Assembly: GCF_000754265.1 (NCBI RefSeq)
Contig: NZ_CP008985.1
Coordinates: forward strand, 1-64,000
DNA from: Candidatus Palibaumannia cicadellinicola
GTDB taxonomy: Bacteria; Pseudomonadota; Gammaproteobacteria; Enterobacterales; Enterobacteriaceae
Reading direction: 5' to 3'
Length of the DNA stretch: 64,000 nucleotides
Shown: piece by piece, positions 32,980-44,177 of the stretch
How the letters are laid out: every line of letters begins with the position of its first letter
Position numbering within the stretch: the stretch's first letter is position 1
The notes under the pieces: model-generated
Seen by the model: the letters and a program-made list of their open reading frames with translations, nothing else
Database searches by the model: none
What the model was told of the DNA's origin: nothing
Program-made: the position numbers and the translations under genes

Positions 32980-33828
32980 ATGTTAGATCAACCTATAAAA
33001 CAATGGTGCCAGTTAATGCGCATAGATAAACCTATCGGCTTATTATTATTATTGTGGCCAACGCTATGGGCACTGTGGTTAGCTAGTAATGGTTTCCCTC
33101 ATCTTAGTACTCTCACGGTTTTTATCTTAGGGGTATTTTTTATGCGGTCTGCTGGCTGTGTGATTAATGATTTTGCCGATCGTCAGATAGACGGTTATGT
33201 AAAACGTACCCGCTGTAGACCGCTACCCAGCGGAACTGTTAGAGAAAGAGAAGCCAAACTATTATTCGTAGCATTAATTAGTGTTTCCTTGGCCCTGGTA
33301 CTCACATTGAATACAATGACTATTGCCTTATCTGTAGTAGCACTAGCATTAGCATTTATTTACCCATTCATGAAACGTTATACCTACCTACCACAATTAG
33401 TGTTAGGTATAGCATTTAGTTGGTCTATTCCAATGGCGTTCATATCAGTACGTCATTGCTTACCGGTATGTTGTTGGCTGTTGTTTCTTGCAAATATTAC
33501 CTGGACCATTGCCTATGATACTCAATACGCTATGGTAGATAGAGATGATGATTTACGCATCGGTGTGAAATCTACTGCTATTTTTTTTGGTCGTTTCGAT
33601 AGGCTGATGATTGGGCTCTCACAAACTATTACACTATTTTTATTAGGTATAATAGGTTGGCAAATGGCGTTAGGATATCTTTTTTATATAGCATTAGTTG
33701 GGGTATCAGTGCTATTTGCTTGGCAACAAAAGTTAATGAATTGTCGTAATAGGCAGGCATATTTTCAGGCTTTTTTGAATAATAACTATGTAGGTATGCT
33801 AATATTTATCGGTATTTTACTAAGCTAA
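32980..33828 (+). CDS. ubiA: 4-hydroxybenzoate octaprenyltransferase
   Basis: Membrane prenyltransferase joining the polyprenyl tail to 4-hydroxybenzoate, first committed ubiquinone step. The 282 residues hold multiple hydrophobic spans and both Asp-rich prenyl-PP motifs: NDFADRQID and [12 protein letters not shown]. ubiC, next to it in E. coli, is absent here, so 4-hydroxybenzoate must come from elsewhere. Convergent with plsB, leaving three bases between the stops. Confidence 0.97.
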   Translation: MLDQPIKQWCQLMRIDKPIGLLLLLWPTLWALWLASNGFPHLSTLTVFILGVFFMRSAGCVINDFADRQIDGYVKRTRCRPLPSGTVREREAKLLFVALISVSLALVLTLNTMTIALSVVALALAFIYPFMKRYTYLPQLVLGIAFSWSIPMAFISVRHCLPVCCWLLFLANITWTIAYDTQYAMVDRDDDLRIGVKSTAIFFGRFDRLMIGLSQTITLFLLGIIGWQMALGYLFYIALVGVSVLFAWQQKLMNCRNRQAYFQAFLNNNYVGMLIFIGILLS

Positions 33829-33831
33829 CTA

Positions 33832-36228
33832 TTACTCACTAGATGGATTTAGCGCGCTAGCAATAGTGATCCGTATATCAGGAGTAATGAGTGTATTTAA
33901 TAAGCCCGCTGTCTCTTCAACTTTACCATAGCTTAAACTGACATCTCCACTATAACTAATATAACCCTCATGACGTAACGTAGTTATAAGGGTAGAAAAT
34001 ATAGTTTTGTCAAAAAACTCTGGTGCATTAATACTATGTGCTATCGATAACTGCTGGGCAATTATCCAACTTTTTTTTTCTAGTGTACCTCGATTGATTT
34101 GCGGATGAGCGCATAATAGCGAGAAAGTTATGGCATAACGCTGTAGTGTATCTAGCCCAATTGCTGCTAGCAATTGTAGTGTATGCGTGCACTCTGGAGC
34201 AGGATGTAGCTGTTTTTTTTGTACGTCGAATAGTCTCTGCCTATACAACTCCGCAATTAGAAGGTCGATAAAAAGTAGTAACTCCTGGTTGCTAAATCGC
34301 ATAAATAGTTCTGCCTTCAACATTGGATATAAGCATAAGATATAATAATATAGTTTCTTACGACTGATACCAGGTTGGCTATTGACAATAGTTGCAACTA
34401 AAGACGGTAAAATCAATAGATGCTGAATATTATTACGATAATAAGTCATCAGTGCAGCTTGATCACTTGAGAACACAATCATATCGCTTATAATAGTAAA
34501 ATTATTGAGTGCAAGTGTATGCTCTAATAGAGCTTTAGACGTAATATTTGGTACCGTCACTTCAGGTGCATAGGGAACATTACGTAATAACTCAAGATAG
34601 CACGTCAGCTGCGATAGTAATTGTGTCCGCGTTAGTGAGTATGAGCACTGACGTGAAGCTAGCAGCACGCTGGAACATAGATTCATAGCATTAACCGCTG
34701 CTGCGTTATTAATTCGTATCATGATAGTTATCGCGATATTGTCCACCGTTGGCGCTAACCAATCTGGTCTATGAGTTGATTCTATGGGATTGATATTTTC
34801 GCGCCACTGCGGAACTTTATGATTGAGCCAAGTGACTAATGACAAAGGTTCACCAAAATTTACATATCCGAGACCAAGATTGCGTAATTTACGGAATCCA
34901 CATACCATCTGTATGAGTCCCTCTTTTTCTTTGACCGCCCCGTATAACTCCTTAGCGTATGTAGCTACTTCCGTTACATGCTCATAGCCAACATAGATAG
35001 GCACTAGAGTGATAGGCCGTTTACCGGCGCGTAGCATGGCTTGGAGAGTCATCGTCAGAGTACCCTTTTTGGGTTCCAGTAGTCTGCCAGTACGTGAACG
35101 ACCACCTTCTAAAAAATATTCAACAGAATAACCGCGGATGAACAGCTCACCGAGATATTCGCGGAATATAGCAGAGTAAAGCTTATTACCCTTAAAAGTA
35201 CGGCGGATAAAAAATGCTCCTAGCCTACGGAAGATAGGACCGACCGGCCAGAAATTTAGATTGATGCCAGCTGCGATGTGTGGTGGAACTAAACCTTGAT
35301 GATACAAAACGTAGGATAGTAGCAGATAGTCCATATGACTACGGTGACAGGGTACATAAACAATTTCATGTCCTTTTTCTGCTAATTGACGAACTCGATC
35401 TACGTGATGCACATGTAAACCCTGATAAAGAAGATTCCAGGTCCAACCTAACACTCGGTCCGATAAACGTATTGCTTCATAAGAAAAGTCTGCTACTATT
35501 TCTTTGATCAATGCGCTCGCTTTTTGCTGTGCCTGCTTTACTGATATGTTTTTACTACGCGCTTCATCTTTCACTGCCTTTTGAATTGCTTGAGAAGCGA
35601 GTAACTGATTAAACAAATGATTACGAACCGGTAGGCGCGGACCCATAGCGACTAGCCGCTGACGAGCGAAGTAAATACGCGCGGCCCGCGCTAGTTTTTG
35701 GACTAGGATTTTATCCATACCATTTGTTGCGGTAGCTGTATAGCGTATTGGTATTGATAAAGGCCTAGAAAAATGAATAAAACTATCACGACCTAACCAC
35801 AGCACCGTCATGAATTTCTTAAAACCATTGAACCGTAGATTTTTATGTCCTTCACGACCGGGTGAACGTCCAAACATTACTAAAACTAGAACGATTTGCA
35901 CATTTAACCAAGGATTTTTGCGGTATAATTTCAGATATTCATAAAATAATGAACACACACGTGGGCTATGATGAATAAAAACATAACGCGGAAGTTTTAC
36001 ACCCGCTATATACAATGGTTCTAGCGGGTCTGGCAACATTTTTTTGAAACATTGCATGCGTAGAGTAAGTAGATCTACTTTTGAATTATAAGGTAACACA
36101 TATATCATAGGCTGCTGTGGATCTAAGCCGGCTTCTACGAGTGAATCTGCCGGAAGAACGTGACTTCTTACTAAGAACTTAAGTAATAAATATAACAAAG
36201 TGTCGTAAATTATACGCCAATTAGACAT
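33832..36228 (-). CDS. plsB: Glycerol-3-phosphate acyltransferase PlsB
   Basis: Inner-membrane enzyme acylating sn-glycerol-3-P, first step of phospholipid synthesis. From the ATG at 36228 ([14 protein letters not shown], matching the E. coli N-terminus) the product has 798 residues; E. coli has 807. The acyltransferase blocks [11 protein letters not shown] (HX4D), [13 protein letters not shown] and EGGRSRTGR are intact. A longer in-frame start at 36270 adds 14 residues without homology. Synteny ubiA-plsB is as in E. coli. Confidence 0.95.
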   Translation of the reverse strand: MSNWRIIYDTLLYLLLKFLVRSHVLPADSLVEAGLDPQQPMIYVLPYNSKVDLLTLRMQCFKKMLPDPLEPLYIAGVKLPRYVFIHHSPRVCSLFYEYLKLYRKNPWLNVQIVLVLVMFGRSPGREGHKNLRFNGFKKFMTVLWLGRDSFIHFSRPLSIPIRYTATATNGMDKILVQKLARAARIYFARQRLVAMGPRLPVRNHLFNQLLASQAIQKAVKDEARSKNISVKQAQQKASALIKEIVADFSYEAIRLSDRVLGWTWNLLYQGLHVHHVDRVRQLAEKGHEIVYVPCHRSHMDYLLLSYVLYHQGLVPPHIAAGINLNFWPVGPIFRRLGAFFIRRTFKGNKLYSAIFREYLGELFIRGYSVEYFLEGGRSRTGRLLEPKKGTLTMTLQAMLRAGKRPITLVPIYVGYEHVTEVATYAKELYGAVKEKEGLIQMVCGFRKLRNLGLGYVNFGEPLSLVTWLNHKVPQWRENINPIESTHRPDWLAPTVDNIAITIMIRINNAAAVNAMNLCSSVLLASRQCSYSLTRTQLLSQLTCYLELLRNVPYAPEVTVPNITSKALLEHTLALNNFTIISDMIVFSSDQAALMTYYRNNIQHLLILPSLVATIVNSQPGISRKKLYYYILCLYPMLKAELFMRFSNQELLLFIDLLIAELYRQRLFDVQKKQLHPAPECTHTLQLLAAIGLDTLQRYAITFSLLCAHPQINRGTLEKKSWIIAQQLSIAHSINAPEFFDKTIFSTLITTLRHEGYISYSGDVSLSYGKVEETAGLLNTLITPDIRITIASALNPSSE

Positions 36229-36403
36229 CTTTATATTAAGCCTCTTGCTAAGGTAAAAAAAATAAAACAAAATGATAATTACCTTTAGTCATGTGTTAAA
36301 GTAGTTACTTTGGCGTCTTATCTACTCTTTCATAACGAATTAATAAACTAGATAATAAAATTATAAGTTTATTAGGTTACTGACTAGTAGTACTTATATA
36401 GAC

Positions 36404-37426
36404 TTAATAGTTAATCAAAAAACCTACGGCATGATAGGCTTTCGCTAGAGTTATGCTAGCATTATTACGAGCTTTTTCCGCTCCTTCGCGTAGTACCTGA
36501 CTCAGGTAGGTTTCGTCTGCTCGTAGCATATAATAACGTTTCTGTAATGACTCCAGCATATCTAATACTGCACTAGCTACTGCAGTTTTTAAATGTCCGT
36601 ACATTTTACCTTCAAAAATCTGTTCTAATTCCGCTAAAGGAGTACTACTAACGCAGGATAGAATATTGAGTAAGTTGGAAACGCCGGGTTTTTTTATTGG
36701 ATCAAAGTAGACTCTAGGTGGATTGTAAGAGTCAGTCACTGCATTATGAATCTTTTGAACTATTAATTTAGGATCTTCCAACAAGGTTATTACGTGATTG
36801 CTGTTCTCATATGATTTAGACATTTTTTTAGTAGGCTCTAGCAATGACATGATACGAGCACCTAAATTAGAAATTAATGGCTCTGGCACGGTAAAAATTT
36901 CGCTATATAAAGTGTTAAAACGCTTAGCAAGATTGCGAATCAGTTCAATATGCTGTTTTTGATCTTCACCTACCGGTACTTTATTAGCTTGATATAAAAG
37001 AATATCAGAGGCCATAAGTACGGGATAGGTAAATAGCCCGGTGTTGATATTATCCGCATAACGAGTAGATTTCTCTTTAAACTGCGTCATACGGCTAAGT
37101 TCTCCAAAATAAGTATAGCAGTTCAATAGCCAGCTTAACTGGCTATGTTCTGGTACATGGGATTGAAGAAATACCGTACTTTTATTCGGATCAATACCAC
37201 AAGCTAGATATAGTGCAAGAAAATCAAGCGATATTTTACGTAGTTGTTGTGCATCCTGTCGGACCGTAATCGCGTGTAAATCTACGATACAATAAAAGCA
37301 TTCGTAATCATCTTGTATACTCACCCACTGACGTAAGGCACCAATATAGTTACCAATAGTCAACTCTCCTGACGGCTGCGCACCGCTAAAGACAATTGGC
37401 TTAATTATTTTACGCTTAATTATCAT
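36404..37426 (-). CDS. trpS: Tryptophanyl-tRNA synthetase
   Basis: Class I synthetase charging tRNA-Trp. The 340-residue protein has the HIGH-equivalent [16 protein letters not shown] and a perfect KMSKS motif, plus [10 protein letters not shown]. It belongs to the aroK-aroB-rpe-trpS run conserved from E. coli, with damX, dam and gph lost. The N-terminus is six residues longer than in E. coli. Confidence 0.97.
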   Translation of the reverse strand: MIIKRKIIKPIVFSGAQPSGELTIGNYIGALRQWVSIQDDYECFYCIVDLHAITVRQDAQQLRKISLDFLALYLACGIDPNKSTVFLQSHVPEHSQLSWLLNCYTYFGELSRMTQFKEKSTRYADNINTGLFTYPVLMASDILLYQANKVPVGEDQKQHIELIRNLAKRFNTLYSEIFTVPEPLISNLGARIMSLLEPTKKMSKSYENSNHVITLLEDPKLIVQKIHNAVTDSYNPPRVYFDPIKKPGVSNLLNILSCVSSTPLAELEQIFEGKMYGHLKTAVASAVLDMLESLQKRYYMLRADETYLSQVLREGAEKARNNASITLAKAYHAVGFLINY

Positions 37427-37516
37427 AGGTATGCGAATGGCTTCTTAGCCTCAATTCATATCGTATCATTTAATACTTCCTGACATATCAGCTTATAAAA
37501 TCATCAAAGATATCAA

Positions 37517-38200
37517 TTAACTCCTCACGACCAACGCTATCTCCTGACGCATCGCGTGAATTACTGCCTGGTAATCATGCTGGCTAAAAATAGCTGAACC
37601 AACTACAAAAATATCTGCACCTGCAGTAGCAATGGTACCTATGTTTTCTACCTTAACGCCACCATCTACCTCTAGGCGAATATTTCGATGAATTTGATCA
37701 ATAATTTTACGTGCTTGTCGTATTTTTGCTAGTGTAGAGGGAAGAAAAGATTGACCACCGAAACCTGGATTTACTGCCATTAACAAGATTATGTCAATTT
37801 TATCCAGTACATATTCTAAATAATGAAGTGATGTGGCAGGATTGAATACAAGTCCAGCTTTACAACCTTGCTCTTTAATTAGCTGTAAAGAGCGATCGAT
37901 ATGTTCAGATGCTTCTGGATGGAAAGTTATATAGTTAGCGCCGGCAGCAGCAAAATCAGTAATTAAGCCATCAACTGGTTTTACCATTAAATGCACATCA
38001 ATTGGTACTGTAATACCATATTGACGTAATGCTTTCAGCACCATCGGTCCCATAGTAAGGTTAGGTACATAGTGATTGTCCATAACGTCAAAATGTATCA
38101 CGTCCGCACCGGCGGAGATTACTCGTGTAGTCTCCTCTCCTAAACGTGCAAAATCCGCTGAAAAAATTGATGGTGCTATCAAAAAATTTTTCATCCACAT
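37517..38200 (-). CDS. rpe: Ribulose-phosphate 3-epimerase
   Basis: Pentose-phosphate enzyme interconverting ribulose-5-P and xylulose-5-P. The 227-residue TIM barrel keeps [14 protein letters not shown] (metal His/Asp), HLMVKPVD and [11 protein letters not shown] second Met at codon 3 is an equally good start. Between aroB and trpS on the minus strand, as in E. coli. Confidence 0.97.
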   Translation of the reverse strand: MWMKNFLIAPSIFSADFARLGEETTRVISAGADVIHFDVMDNHYVPNLTMGPMVLKALRQYGITVPIDVHLMVKPVDGLITDFAAAGANYITFHPEASEHIDRSLQLIKEQGCKAGLVFNPATSLHYLEYVLDKIDIILLMAVNPGFGGQSFLPSTLAKIRQARKIIDQIHRNIRLEVDGGVKVENIGTIATAGADIFVVGSAIFSQHDYQAVIHAMRQEIALVVRS

Positions 38201-38314
38201 GTTACTTTATGTTATACTTATTAGTTTAAGGTAAAGTAATGCTTGCTATTTATAATTTATACTAGTACCTAGTCTAGTTTAAATTTATTAAATCTTCTGT
38301 TAATCTCTAGTAAC

Positions 38315-39382
38315 TTAAGTGAAATTAGGTAATTCATTTGCTACGTAGGTACGTACTTCTGCACTACCAAGTGTCAACGGCAGTATTAAGCGTAATTGTC
38401 CAGCTATCACTTTCTTATCGCGTATGATGTATGGGAGATAATCCTCTAGCGACATCTCAGTCGGACCTTGGATCGGTAAACCAGCACGTAATAACAACAT
38501 TCTAACTCGTTCAGCATCAGTGTTAGTCAAATAGCCGAGACTACAAGAGGTTTGTACTGCTATCATCATGCCGGCAGCTACTGCTTCACCATGCAGCCAA
38601 TTGCCATAACCCATATTAGTTTCAATAGCGTGACCATAAGTATGGCCAAAATTCAGCAACACTCGTTGCCCTTTTTCGCACTCATCAGAAGCTATGATCT
38701 CTGCTTTCAACTCGCAGCATCGGCGTATACACCAAGCCAGAGTATGTTGCTCTAGCGCTCGTAACGCATCAATATTTAATTCTAGCCAAGCGAAGAGATT
38801 CGCATCAAAAACAATACCATACTTAATAACTTCTGCTAGTCCAGAAGAAAACTCTCGTCGCGGCAGTGTAGTTAAGCAATTAATATCGATTACCACAGAA
38901 TTTGGCTGATAGATTGCACCGATCATATTCTTACCAAGCGGATGATTGATTGCCGTTTTACCACCGATTGATGAGTCTACCTGAGAAAGAAGAGTGGTAG
39001 GTACTTGGATTAAGCGCACGCCACGTTGATAGCTAGCTGCTGCGAAACCGGCGATATCACCTATTACACCACCGCCTAAAGCGATAATAGTGGTGTCACG
39101 ATTATGATTTTTTTGCAACAATGTAGTGAAGATTTTATCTAGCATAGCTAACGATTTATACTGCTCACCGTCTGGTAGAATACACTGATCTACAATCACA
39201 CCTAGTTCAGTTAATAGTTCATATAAAATACCTAGATATAGCGAAGCAAGGCAGTCACTAGTGACTACCATAGCCTTATCGCCGCGCGATAGTGGCCAGA
39301 ACGATGTAGGATCATGTAATAATCCGTTAGCAATAATAATAGGATAACTACGCTCTCCTAATGTAACGCTAATTTTATCCAT
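38315..39382 (-). CDS. aroB: 3-dehydroquinate synthase
   Basis: Second step of the shikimate pathway, turning DAHP into 3-dehydroquinate with NAD and a metal. The 355 residues include [13 protein letters not shown] (nucleotide binding) and the metal ligands in [12 protein letters not shown] and [11 protein letters not shown]. Lies 31 bases after aroK. Chorismate would serve ubiquinone, folate and aromatic amino acids. Confidence 0.97.
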   Translation of the reverse strand: MDKISVTLGERSYPIIIANGLLHDPTSFWPLSRGDKAMVVTSDCLASLYLGILYELLTELGVIVDQCILPDGEQYKSLAMLDKIFTTLLQKNHNRDTTIIALGGGVIGDIAGFAAASYQRGVRLIQVPTTLLSQVDSSIGGKTAINHPLGKNMIGAIYQPNSVVIDINCLTTLPRREFSSGLAEVIKYGIVFDANLFAWLELNIDALRALEQHTLAWCIRRCCELKAEIIASDECEKGQRVLLNFGHTYGHAIETNMGYGNWLHGEAVAAGMMIAVQTSCSLGYLTNTDAERVRMLLLRAGLPIQGPTEMSLEDYLPYIIRDKKVIAGQLRLILPLTLGSAEVRTYVANELPNFT

Positions 39383-39413
39383 AGGAATATAATGATTTTT
39401 AGTGAATTAATCA

Positions 39414-39935
39414 TTAGTTACGTTCTAGAATACTAATGATTTGGTAAGCAACAACCTTGGCACTTTGTTCATTGGTGCGAATAGTTACATCTGCAATCTC
39501 TTCGTATAAAGGATTACGTTCACGAGCTAGTGCTTCTAGTACTTCACGTGGAGGTATTTTTACTTGCAACAGTGGACGCTTCTTATCACGCTGCGTACGG
39601 AATAGTTGTTTTTCAATAGTAGTCTCTAGATAAATCACCACACCACGGGCAGAAAGGCGGTTACGTGTATCACGTGATTTGATCGATCCTCCTCCGGTAG
39701 CAAGCACGATCCCCTGTTTTTCGGTGAGTTCGTTGATAACTTTTTCTTCTCGATAACGGAAGCCATCTTCACCTTCTACGTCAAAAACCCAGCCGACATC
39801 AGCACCAGTACGTCGCTCAATTTCTTGATCAGAATCGAAAAACTCCATATTAAGCTGTTGAGCCAACTGACGACCAATAGTACTTTTACCAGCACCCATA
39901 GGCCCAACCAGAAATATATTGCGTTTCTCTACCAT
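39414..39935 (-). CDS. aroK: Shikimate kinase I
   Basis: Phosphorylates shikimate at the 3-OH. The 173-residue protein equals E. coli AroK in length, with P-loop GPMGAGKST, the DSDQEIE substrate segment, GGGS and the lid RDKKRPLL. First gene of the aroK-aroB unit. The 249-base gap upstream carries an 11-bp direct repeat (see the repeat entry). Confidence 0.97.
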   Translation of the reverse strand: MVEKRNIFLVGPMGAGKSTIGRQLAQQLNMEFFDSDQEIERRTGADVGWVFDVEGEDGFRYREEKVINELTEKQGIVLATGGGSIKSRDTRNRLSARGVVIYLETTIEKQLFRTQRDKKRPLLQVKIPPREVLEALARERNPLYEEIADVTIRTNEQSAKVVAYQIISILERN

Positions 39936-40060
39936 GTTTTTTCTTACTATTATGGTGAATTACAATCCCGCCAATCATATTAGCGGCGATACCTAAATTG
40001 AAATAAGTATGATAATAATACTCAAATTATCTCAACACTATGAATAGTTTGGCAACAGAT

Positions 40061-40083
40061 TAAATTGCTCTTTAAATTGCTCT
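40061..40083. repeat. Direct repeat with a boxA-like core
   Basis: TAAATTGCTCT occurs at 40061-40071 and again at 40073-40083, one base apart. The junction reads TGCTCTTTAAAT (40066-40077), 10 of 12 matches to the rRNA antitermination boxA (TGCTCTTTAACA) on the plus strand. Flanking genes are on the minus strand and no rRNA gene is present, so function is unclear. Confidence 0.4.
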
Positions 40084-40184
40084 ATTTAGTGTTATAAAGT
40101 CTATTATACTGTTAGTATTTCGATGTTGGTGACTCTTTGGTGATTACTTTAGCATGCTTCCGTTACTGGTATACTCATTTTTAA

Positions 40185-41555
40185 TCATAGTATTTGGCTA
40201 ATCAGGCGGTCAATTAGGATAGGGCGTAAACGACGAATAAGTTTACGCACCTTAACTGGATAGTCGGCGATACTTTGTAATTCTGTAAAATGAAACACTA
40301 CTTGAGTGTCAGTTCGGATAAACGCTAATTCCTGTTCACGTTGGTCATACAATTGATGCTGCGGATCGTGAATTAACAGTGCATTTTCTAAATCTAATCG
40401 CCAAGAACGTGGATTAAAATTATTACCTGTTAATAACAGCCACTCATCATCTACCCACATACCCTTTACATGATAGCTATTTTCACCCTTTTTCCATAGT
40501 CTGACCATTAATTGACCATTATCTATATAGCATTGTAGCCGGTTAAGAAAGTTACGTAAGTTAATTTCATATAAATAGGGTAGCACACCTATTATTTGAA
40601 AAGGTTGATCAGCCGGAAGATAAAAATCATTGGCAGTTTTGTCGCCAATTATCACTTCAACCTGCTTACCCTGGCGCAGTTGACTAACTAAATCTCGTAC
40701 GAGCCGCGCTGGCATATTAAAGTAAGGTGTACATAGTCTAATACTAGTGTTTGCTGCACAAATAAGGTTGTGAATAGTGTTATTTAATATGTTATTTTTA
40801 CCTAATCCGACCAACGGTGTAATAGCTAGTTCATTTAGCGCAGCTTTGCCTTCATAGCGATAACCGGCCTCACGTAGAGACTGACGAAATAATTTCGTAT
40901 AATGTTTAATTTGAAACCTTTTAGGGTGTATTGAATCATCTAGTCGGTTTACTGCTTGCGCAGTAAAAAACTGATTTTGGATATAACTAAGTAAAGACTC
41001 AGCCAATAGTGGATTACGTATAATTTGGTAACGATCATACCGATACTTATCTTTCTGATGTAAGTAAACATTATTTAGGCTAGCACCGCTATAAATAACA
41101 TTATCATCGATGATAAAACCTTTCAAATGCAGTACTCCGAGCGCCTCACGCGTATTAACCGGTACTCCATACACTGGTACTTCAACACCTTGATATAATT
41201 TAGCCATATGACAATACCAGTCCGCATTAGTATAGTTAGTGTTGCTGCCAATCCGGCTACGTTGTGCCCGGTGCCAATCGACTAATACAGCTACTTCTAG
41301 ATGAGGATTGATCTGCCTAGCTTGATATAGAGCATCAAGAATAACTTGACCTCCTTGGTCTTGCTCCAAATAAAGCGCTACGAGGTATATCCGATGTTTA
41401 GCTCCTGAGATAGCGTTGAGTAACGCGTTACGAAACGCTGTAGGGCTATAAAGCGTTTGTATATCGGCAGCTCTCTGAATAATTTTCGGCAGTTGTGCAA
41501 GGTATAGTTGTGCAAGGTATTGTTGATGTTTACTACTTTTAAAGTTTGAGAACAT
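40185..41555 (-). CDS. pssA: CDP-diacylglycerol-serine O-phosphatidyltransferase
   Basis: Makes phosphatidylserine, the precursor of phosphatidylethanolamine. Phospholipase-D superfamily with two HKD motifs: HLKGFIIDD and HVKGMWVDD. The 456-residue product is five longer than E. coli (451). The excess is explained by a perfect 15-base tandem duplication at 41491-41520, giving LAQLYLAQL near residue 14. Otherwise colinear and apparently active. Confidence 0.96.
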   Translation of the reverse strand: MFSNFKSSKHQQYLAQLYLAQLPKIIQRAADIQTLYSPTAFRNALLNAISGAKHRIYLVALYLEQDQGGQVILDALYQARQINPHLEVAVLVDWHRAQRSRIGSNTNYTNADWYCHMAKLYQGVEVPVYGVPVNTREALGVLHLKGFIIDDNVIYSGASLNNVYLHQKDKYRYDRYQIIRNPLLAESLLSYIQNQFFTAQAVNRLDDSIHPKRFQIKHYTKLFRQSLREAGYRYEGKAALNELAITPLVGLGKNNILNNTIHNLICAANTSIRLCTPYFNMPARLVRDLVSQLRQGKQVEVIIGDKTANDFYLPADQPFQIIGVLPYLYEINLRNFLNRLQCYIDNGQLMVRLWKKGENSYHVKGMWVDDEWLLLTGNNFNPRSWRLDLENALLIHDPQHQLYDQREQELAFIRTDTQVVFHFTELQSIADYPVKVRKLIRRLRPILIDRLISQIL

Positions 41556-41647
41556 TACAGTACGTGTTTTTAATAGTATTACTTTTTATGTCGAGATATT
41601 ACTGTAGATCGCTAAAATCACTCAAAGCTTTTCAATCTGATTAAAGA

Positions 41648-42346
41648 TTAACTAGGCGGGCTTCCTTCATGTGCATTATCTTTTATTCGAAGATTCAGCT
41701 CTTTTCCCCGCCATATAATTGCCAACGAACTGACCAGTCCGATGGTGAGTAACGTCAATGGTAATAACATCAAGCATAGCATTAGTTCTTCTTCATAGTG
41801 TTGAAAAAACTTCGTTTGACCAAGCACAAAACCTAGTAATGTTAATAGCAAAACCCAGATAAAAGCGCTGATCCAGTTAAAAACTTGAAAGCGTGAGCTA
41901 CTAAGGCCAGATAGTCCAGCTATGGTTGGTAGCAAAGTTCGCACAAAAGCAATGAAGCGACCTACTAACAATGCCGACAACCCATGACGATGAAACATCT
42001 GGTGGGCCCGTAAATGGTATTGTTCGGGTAGATGGGCTAGCCAGTTTTTCACGACACGATTATTTTCTAACCATGTGCCCTGTAGGTAGCTTACCCAGCT
42101 ACCCAAGCTTACTGCCATCGTTAGTAGTAGTAGGGTTATGGGAAAAGTTAACGTTCCTTTAGCAATTAATACGCCTATTAAGATCAATAGACTATCACCG
42201 GGTAGAAAAGCAGCCGGTAGAATTCCGTTTTCCAAAAACAGAATGACAAATACTAGTAAATAAGTGGTCCAGACCAAGTTTGGGTCGGAAAGTGTTTTAA
42301 AATCCTGTTGCCATAATGCATGCAACAATTCCTGTATGATGTGCAT
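41648..42346 (-). CDS. yqjA: DedA-family inner membrane protein YqjA
   Basis: The 232-residue multi-span membrane protein is closest in my reading to E. coli YqjA, with AFLPGDSLLILIG and GRFIAFVRTLLPTIAG as family signatures. DedA proteins act in membrane homeostasis, probably as lipid flippases with proton coupling; YqjA and YghB are partly redundant in E. coli. The acidic residue in FLEN and the Arg pair in the GRF-FVR motif are kept. Paralogue choice (YqjA rather than YghB) is likely, not certain. Confidence 0.88.
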   Translation of the reverse strand: MHIIQELLHALWQQDFKTLSDPNLVWTTYLLVFVILFLENGILPAAFLPGDSLLILIGVLIAKGTLTFPITLLLLTMAVSLGSWVSYLQGTWLENNRVVKNWLAHLPEQYHLRAHQMFHRHGLSALLVGRFIAFVRTLLPTIAGLSGLSSSRFQVFNWISAFIWVLLLTLLGFVLGQTKFFQHYEEELMLCLMLLPLTLLTIGLVSSLAIIWRGKELNLRIKDNAHEGSPPS

Positions 42347-42736
42347 TTTGCATTCTCAAAAATAATCGCATATTGTGCCGCGAACGAAACTGCAGAGATT
42401 ATATTACAGAACACTGATAAACCAACTTGCATAAACTATACTTTACTATTCTACACTGGATCTCCTACCCTATGCTTTTTTTCGGTCAAAATGATTTAAA
42501 TTTATGAAAAAAACGAATCAAAATTCGATACTACTAAACGACTGCACAAAAATATAATGTTATGTGTCTATGAGATGATTAATCTTATTAGTTAGGATTA
42601 AAAATCATGATAACTACTGAGATAAACCAAATTTATTTATGATCTGGTTATGCTTTATAGTAAATAGTATCAACTAGTTTGAAGTTAGTATAGCTATATT
42701 GAGATAAAAAAATATACAAGGAATATAAACATATAT
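42347..42736. other. Divergent intergenic region yqjA/MFS gene
   Basis: 390 AT-rich bases. I see no gene remnant. A small CGAAT/ATTCG hairpin and several AT-rich promoter-like hexamers are present but none is convincing. Confidence 0.4.
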
Positions 42737-44110
42737 ATGCAACCCATAAAACTAAATCTTCTATTAACAGAACAAATTAGTTCTATCTCTCTTACTAAAT
42801 ATCATAAGTATTTGATTTGTATTTTTATTATTGGAAACATTTTGGTATATTTTGATTTTTTTTTATTTAATTTTATTATAATTTTGTTAATGAAAGATCC
42901 AACATGGTCATTAAGCACAACACAGTGTGGATTTATTTTCTCAAGCGCTGGAGTAGGAATAATTATAGGCGCAATAGTTTTAGGTTGGTTTGCTGATAAG
43001 CATGGTAGCAAAAATTCATTTATATTATGTCTTATGATGTTAGTAACATGTACTGGATTTTCTGCTCTAACACCAGTAAATAACTGGATATATTTATCTT
43101 TTTTACGTATTTGTGTTGGTATAGCAGTTGGTGGTTTTAATGTTATTGCTATACCTTATATTCAAGAATTTTTACCGGATAAAAAACGAGGTCTATTTAC
43201 TGGTATTTGTTTAGCTTTTGTACCATTAGGATTATTTGGGGGAGCTCTTACAACCCGTTATCTAGCTGATATTTTGAGCTGGAGAGAAATGTTTTCTATT
43301 AGTTATTTGCCAGTGTTATTGCTTGCTTGGATAAAGTTCATTCCTGAATCACCACGATATTTAGTTTGCAAAGGACGCTTTCAGGATGCTAGAAAAGCCT
43401 ATGCATGGGTCATGAATATTCCAGAATGTAACGTGATTAATTTACCGGAATATGAATATATTCACAAATTATCTTATAAAAATATCATTAAATCTTACCC
43501 TAGAGAAATTATTATTGTTGCAGTGGGATCTTTCTGTTTTATCCTAGGATGTTTTGTTATTCAATCATGGGGGCAAATACTTCTTAATCAATGCTTTAAT
43601 TTTTCAATTAATATGGTCAATACTTTATTTATGATACTTTCTTTTGGCAGTATTGTAGGCAGATTAATATCTTCATGGATTTCAGATTATATTGGACGAC
43701 GTTGGACACTATTTGCTTGTGGTTTTATAGGTGCAATGGGCTGCATTATTGCAGCACTATATCAACATATTACTACCATAATGCATATTTGGGATATAAA
43801 TATTATTTCTCCAGATTGGATTTTCTTTATTGGTATCTTTATAGTAATGATGTTTGGTGATGGTGCCTTTAGTATTCTCAATGTTTTTGGTGGTGAACTT
43901 TTTCCTCATCAGATACGTTCTACTTGTCTAGGGTTAGGTTATGGAGTAGGTGCTACTGCTAAAATTATTGGCCCTATTTTATTAAGCACTCTCATCGGTA
44001 GAAGTTCTGAAGATATAGTTTTACTCCCATTCCTAATATTTGCTTTTATTTTTATGCTAGGTTCTATTGTTTACTTGTTTGCTCGTGAAACTAGTAATCA
44101 ATGCAATTGA
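42737..44110 (+). CDS. MFS transporter of unknown substrate
   Basis: 457 residues with about twelve hydrophobic spans. Major facilitator signatures are present: GWFADKHGSK in loop 2-3, PESPRYLVCKGR after span 6, SWISDYIGRRW in loop 8-9 and GELFPHQIRST in the second half. This pattern resembles the sugar-porter/metabolite transporters, such as the E. coli YdjE type, but I cannot name an orthologue or substrate. It lies between yqjA and rnpB, where E. coli has unrelated MFS genes (exuT, garP) nearby. By eye it uses TTA and ATT more than its neighbours, which could mean transfer or simply membrane-protein composition. The ribosome site is poor (AGGA 15 bases upstream). Confidence 0.85.
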   Translation: MQPIKLNLLLTEQISSISLTKYHKYLICIFIIGNILVYFDFFLFNFIIILLMKDPTWSLSTTQCGFIFSSAGVGIIIGAIVLGWFADKHGSKNSFILCLMMLVTCTGFSALTPVNNWIYLSFLRICVGIAVGGFNVIAIPYIQEFLPDKKRGLFTGICLAFVPLGLFGGALTTRYLADILSWREMFSISYLPVLLLAWIKFIPESPRYLVCKGRFQDARKAYAWVMNIPECNVINLPEYEYIHKLSYKNIIKSYPREIIIVAVGSFCFILGCFVIQSWGQILLNQCFNFSINMVNTLFMILSFGSIVGRLISSWISDYIGRRWTLFACGFIGAMGCIIAALYQHITTIMHIWDINIISPDWIFFIGIFIVMMFGDGAFSILNVFGGELFPHQIRSTCLGLGYGVGATAKIIGPILLSTLIGRSSEDIVLLPFLIFAFIFMLGSIVYLFARETSNQCN

Positions 44111-44177
44111 ATTGATTCATTAATGTATTTAATGCTTTCTATAAAATTAGAATATGCTTATGCTTTTATCAGAATCA

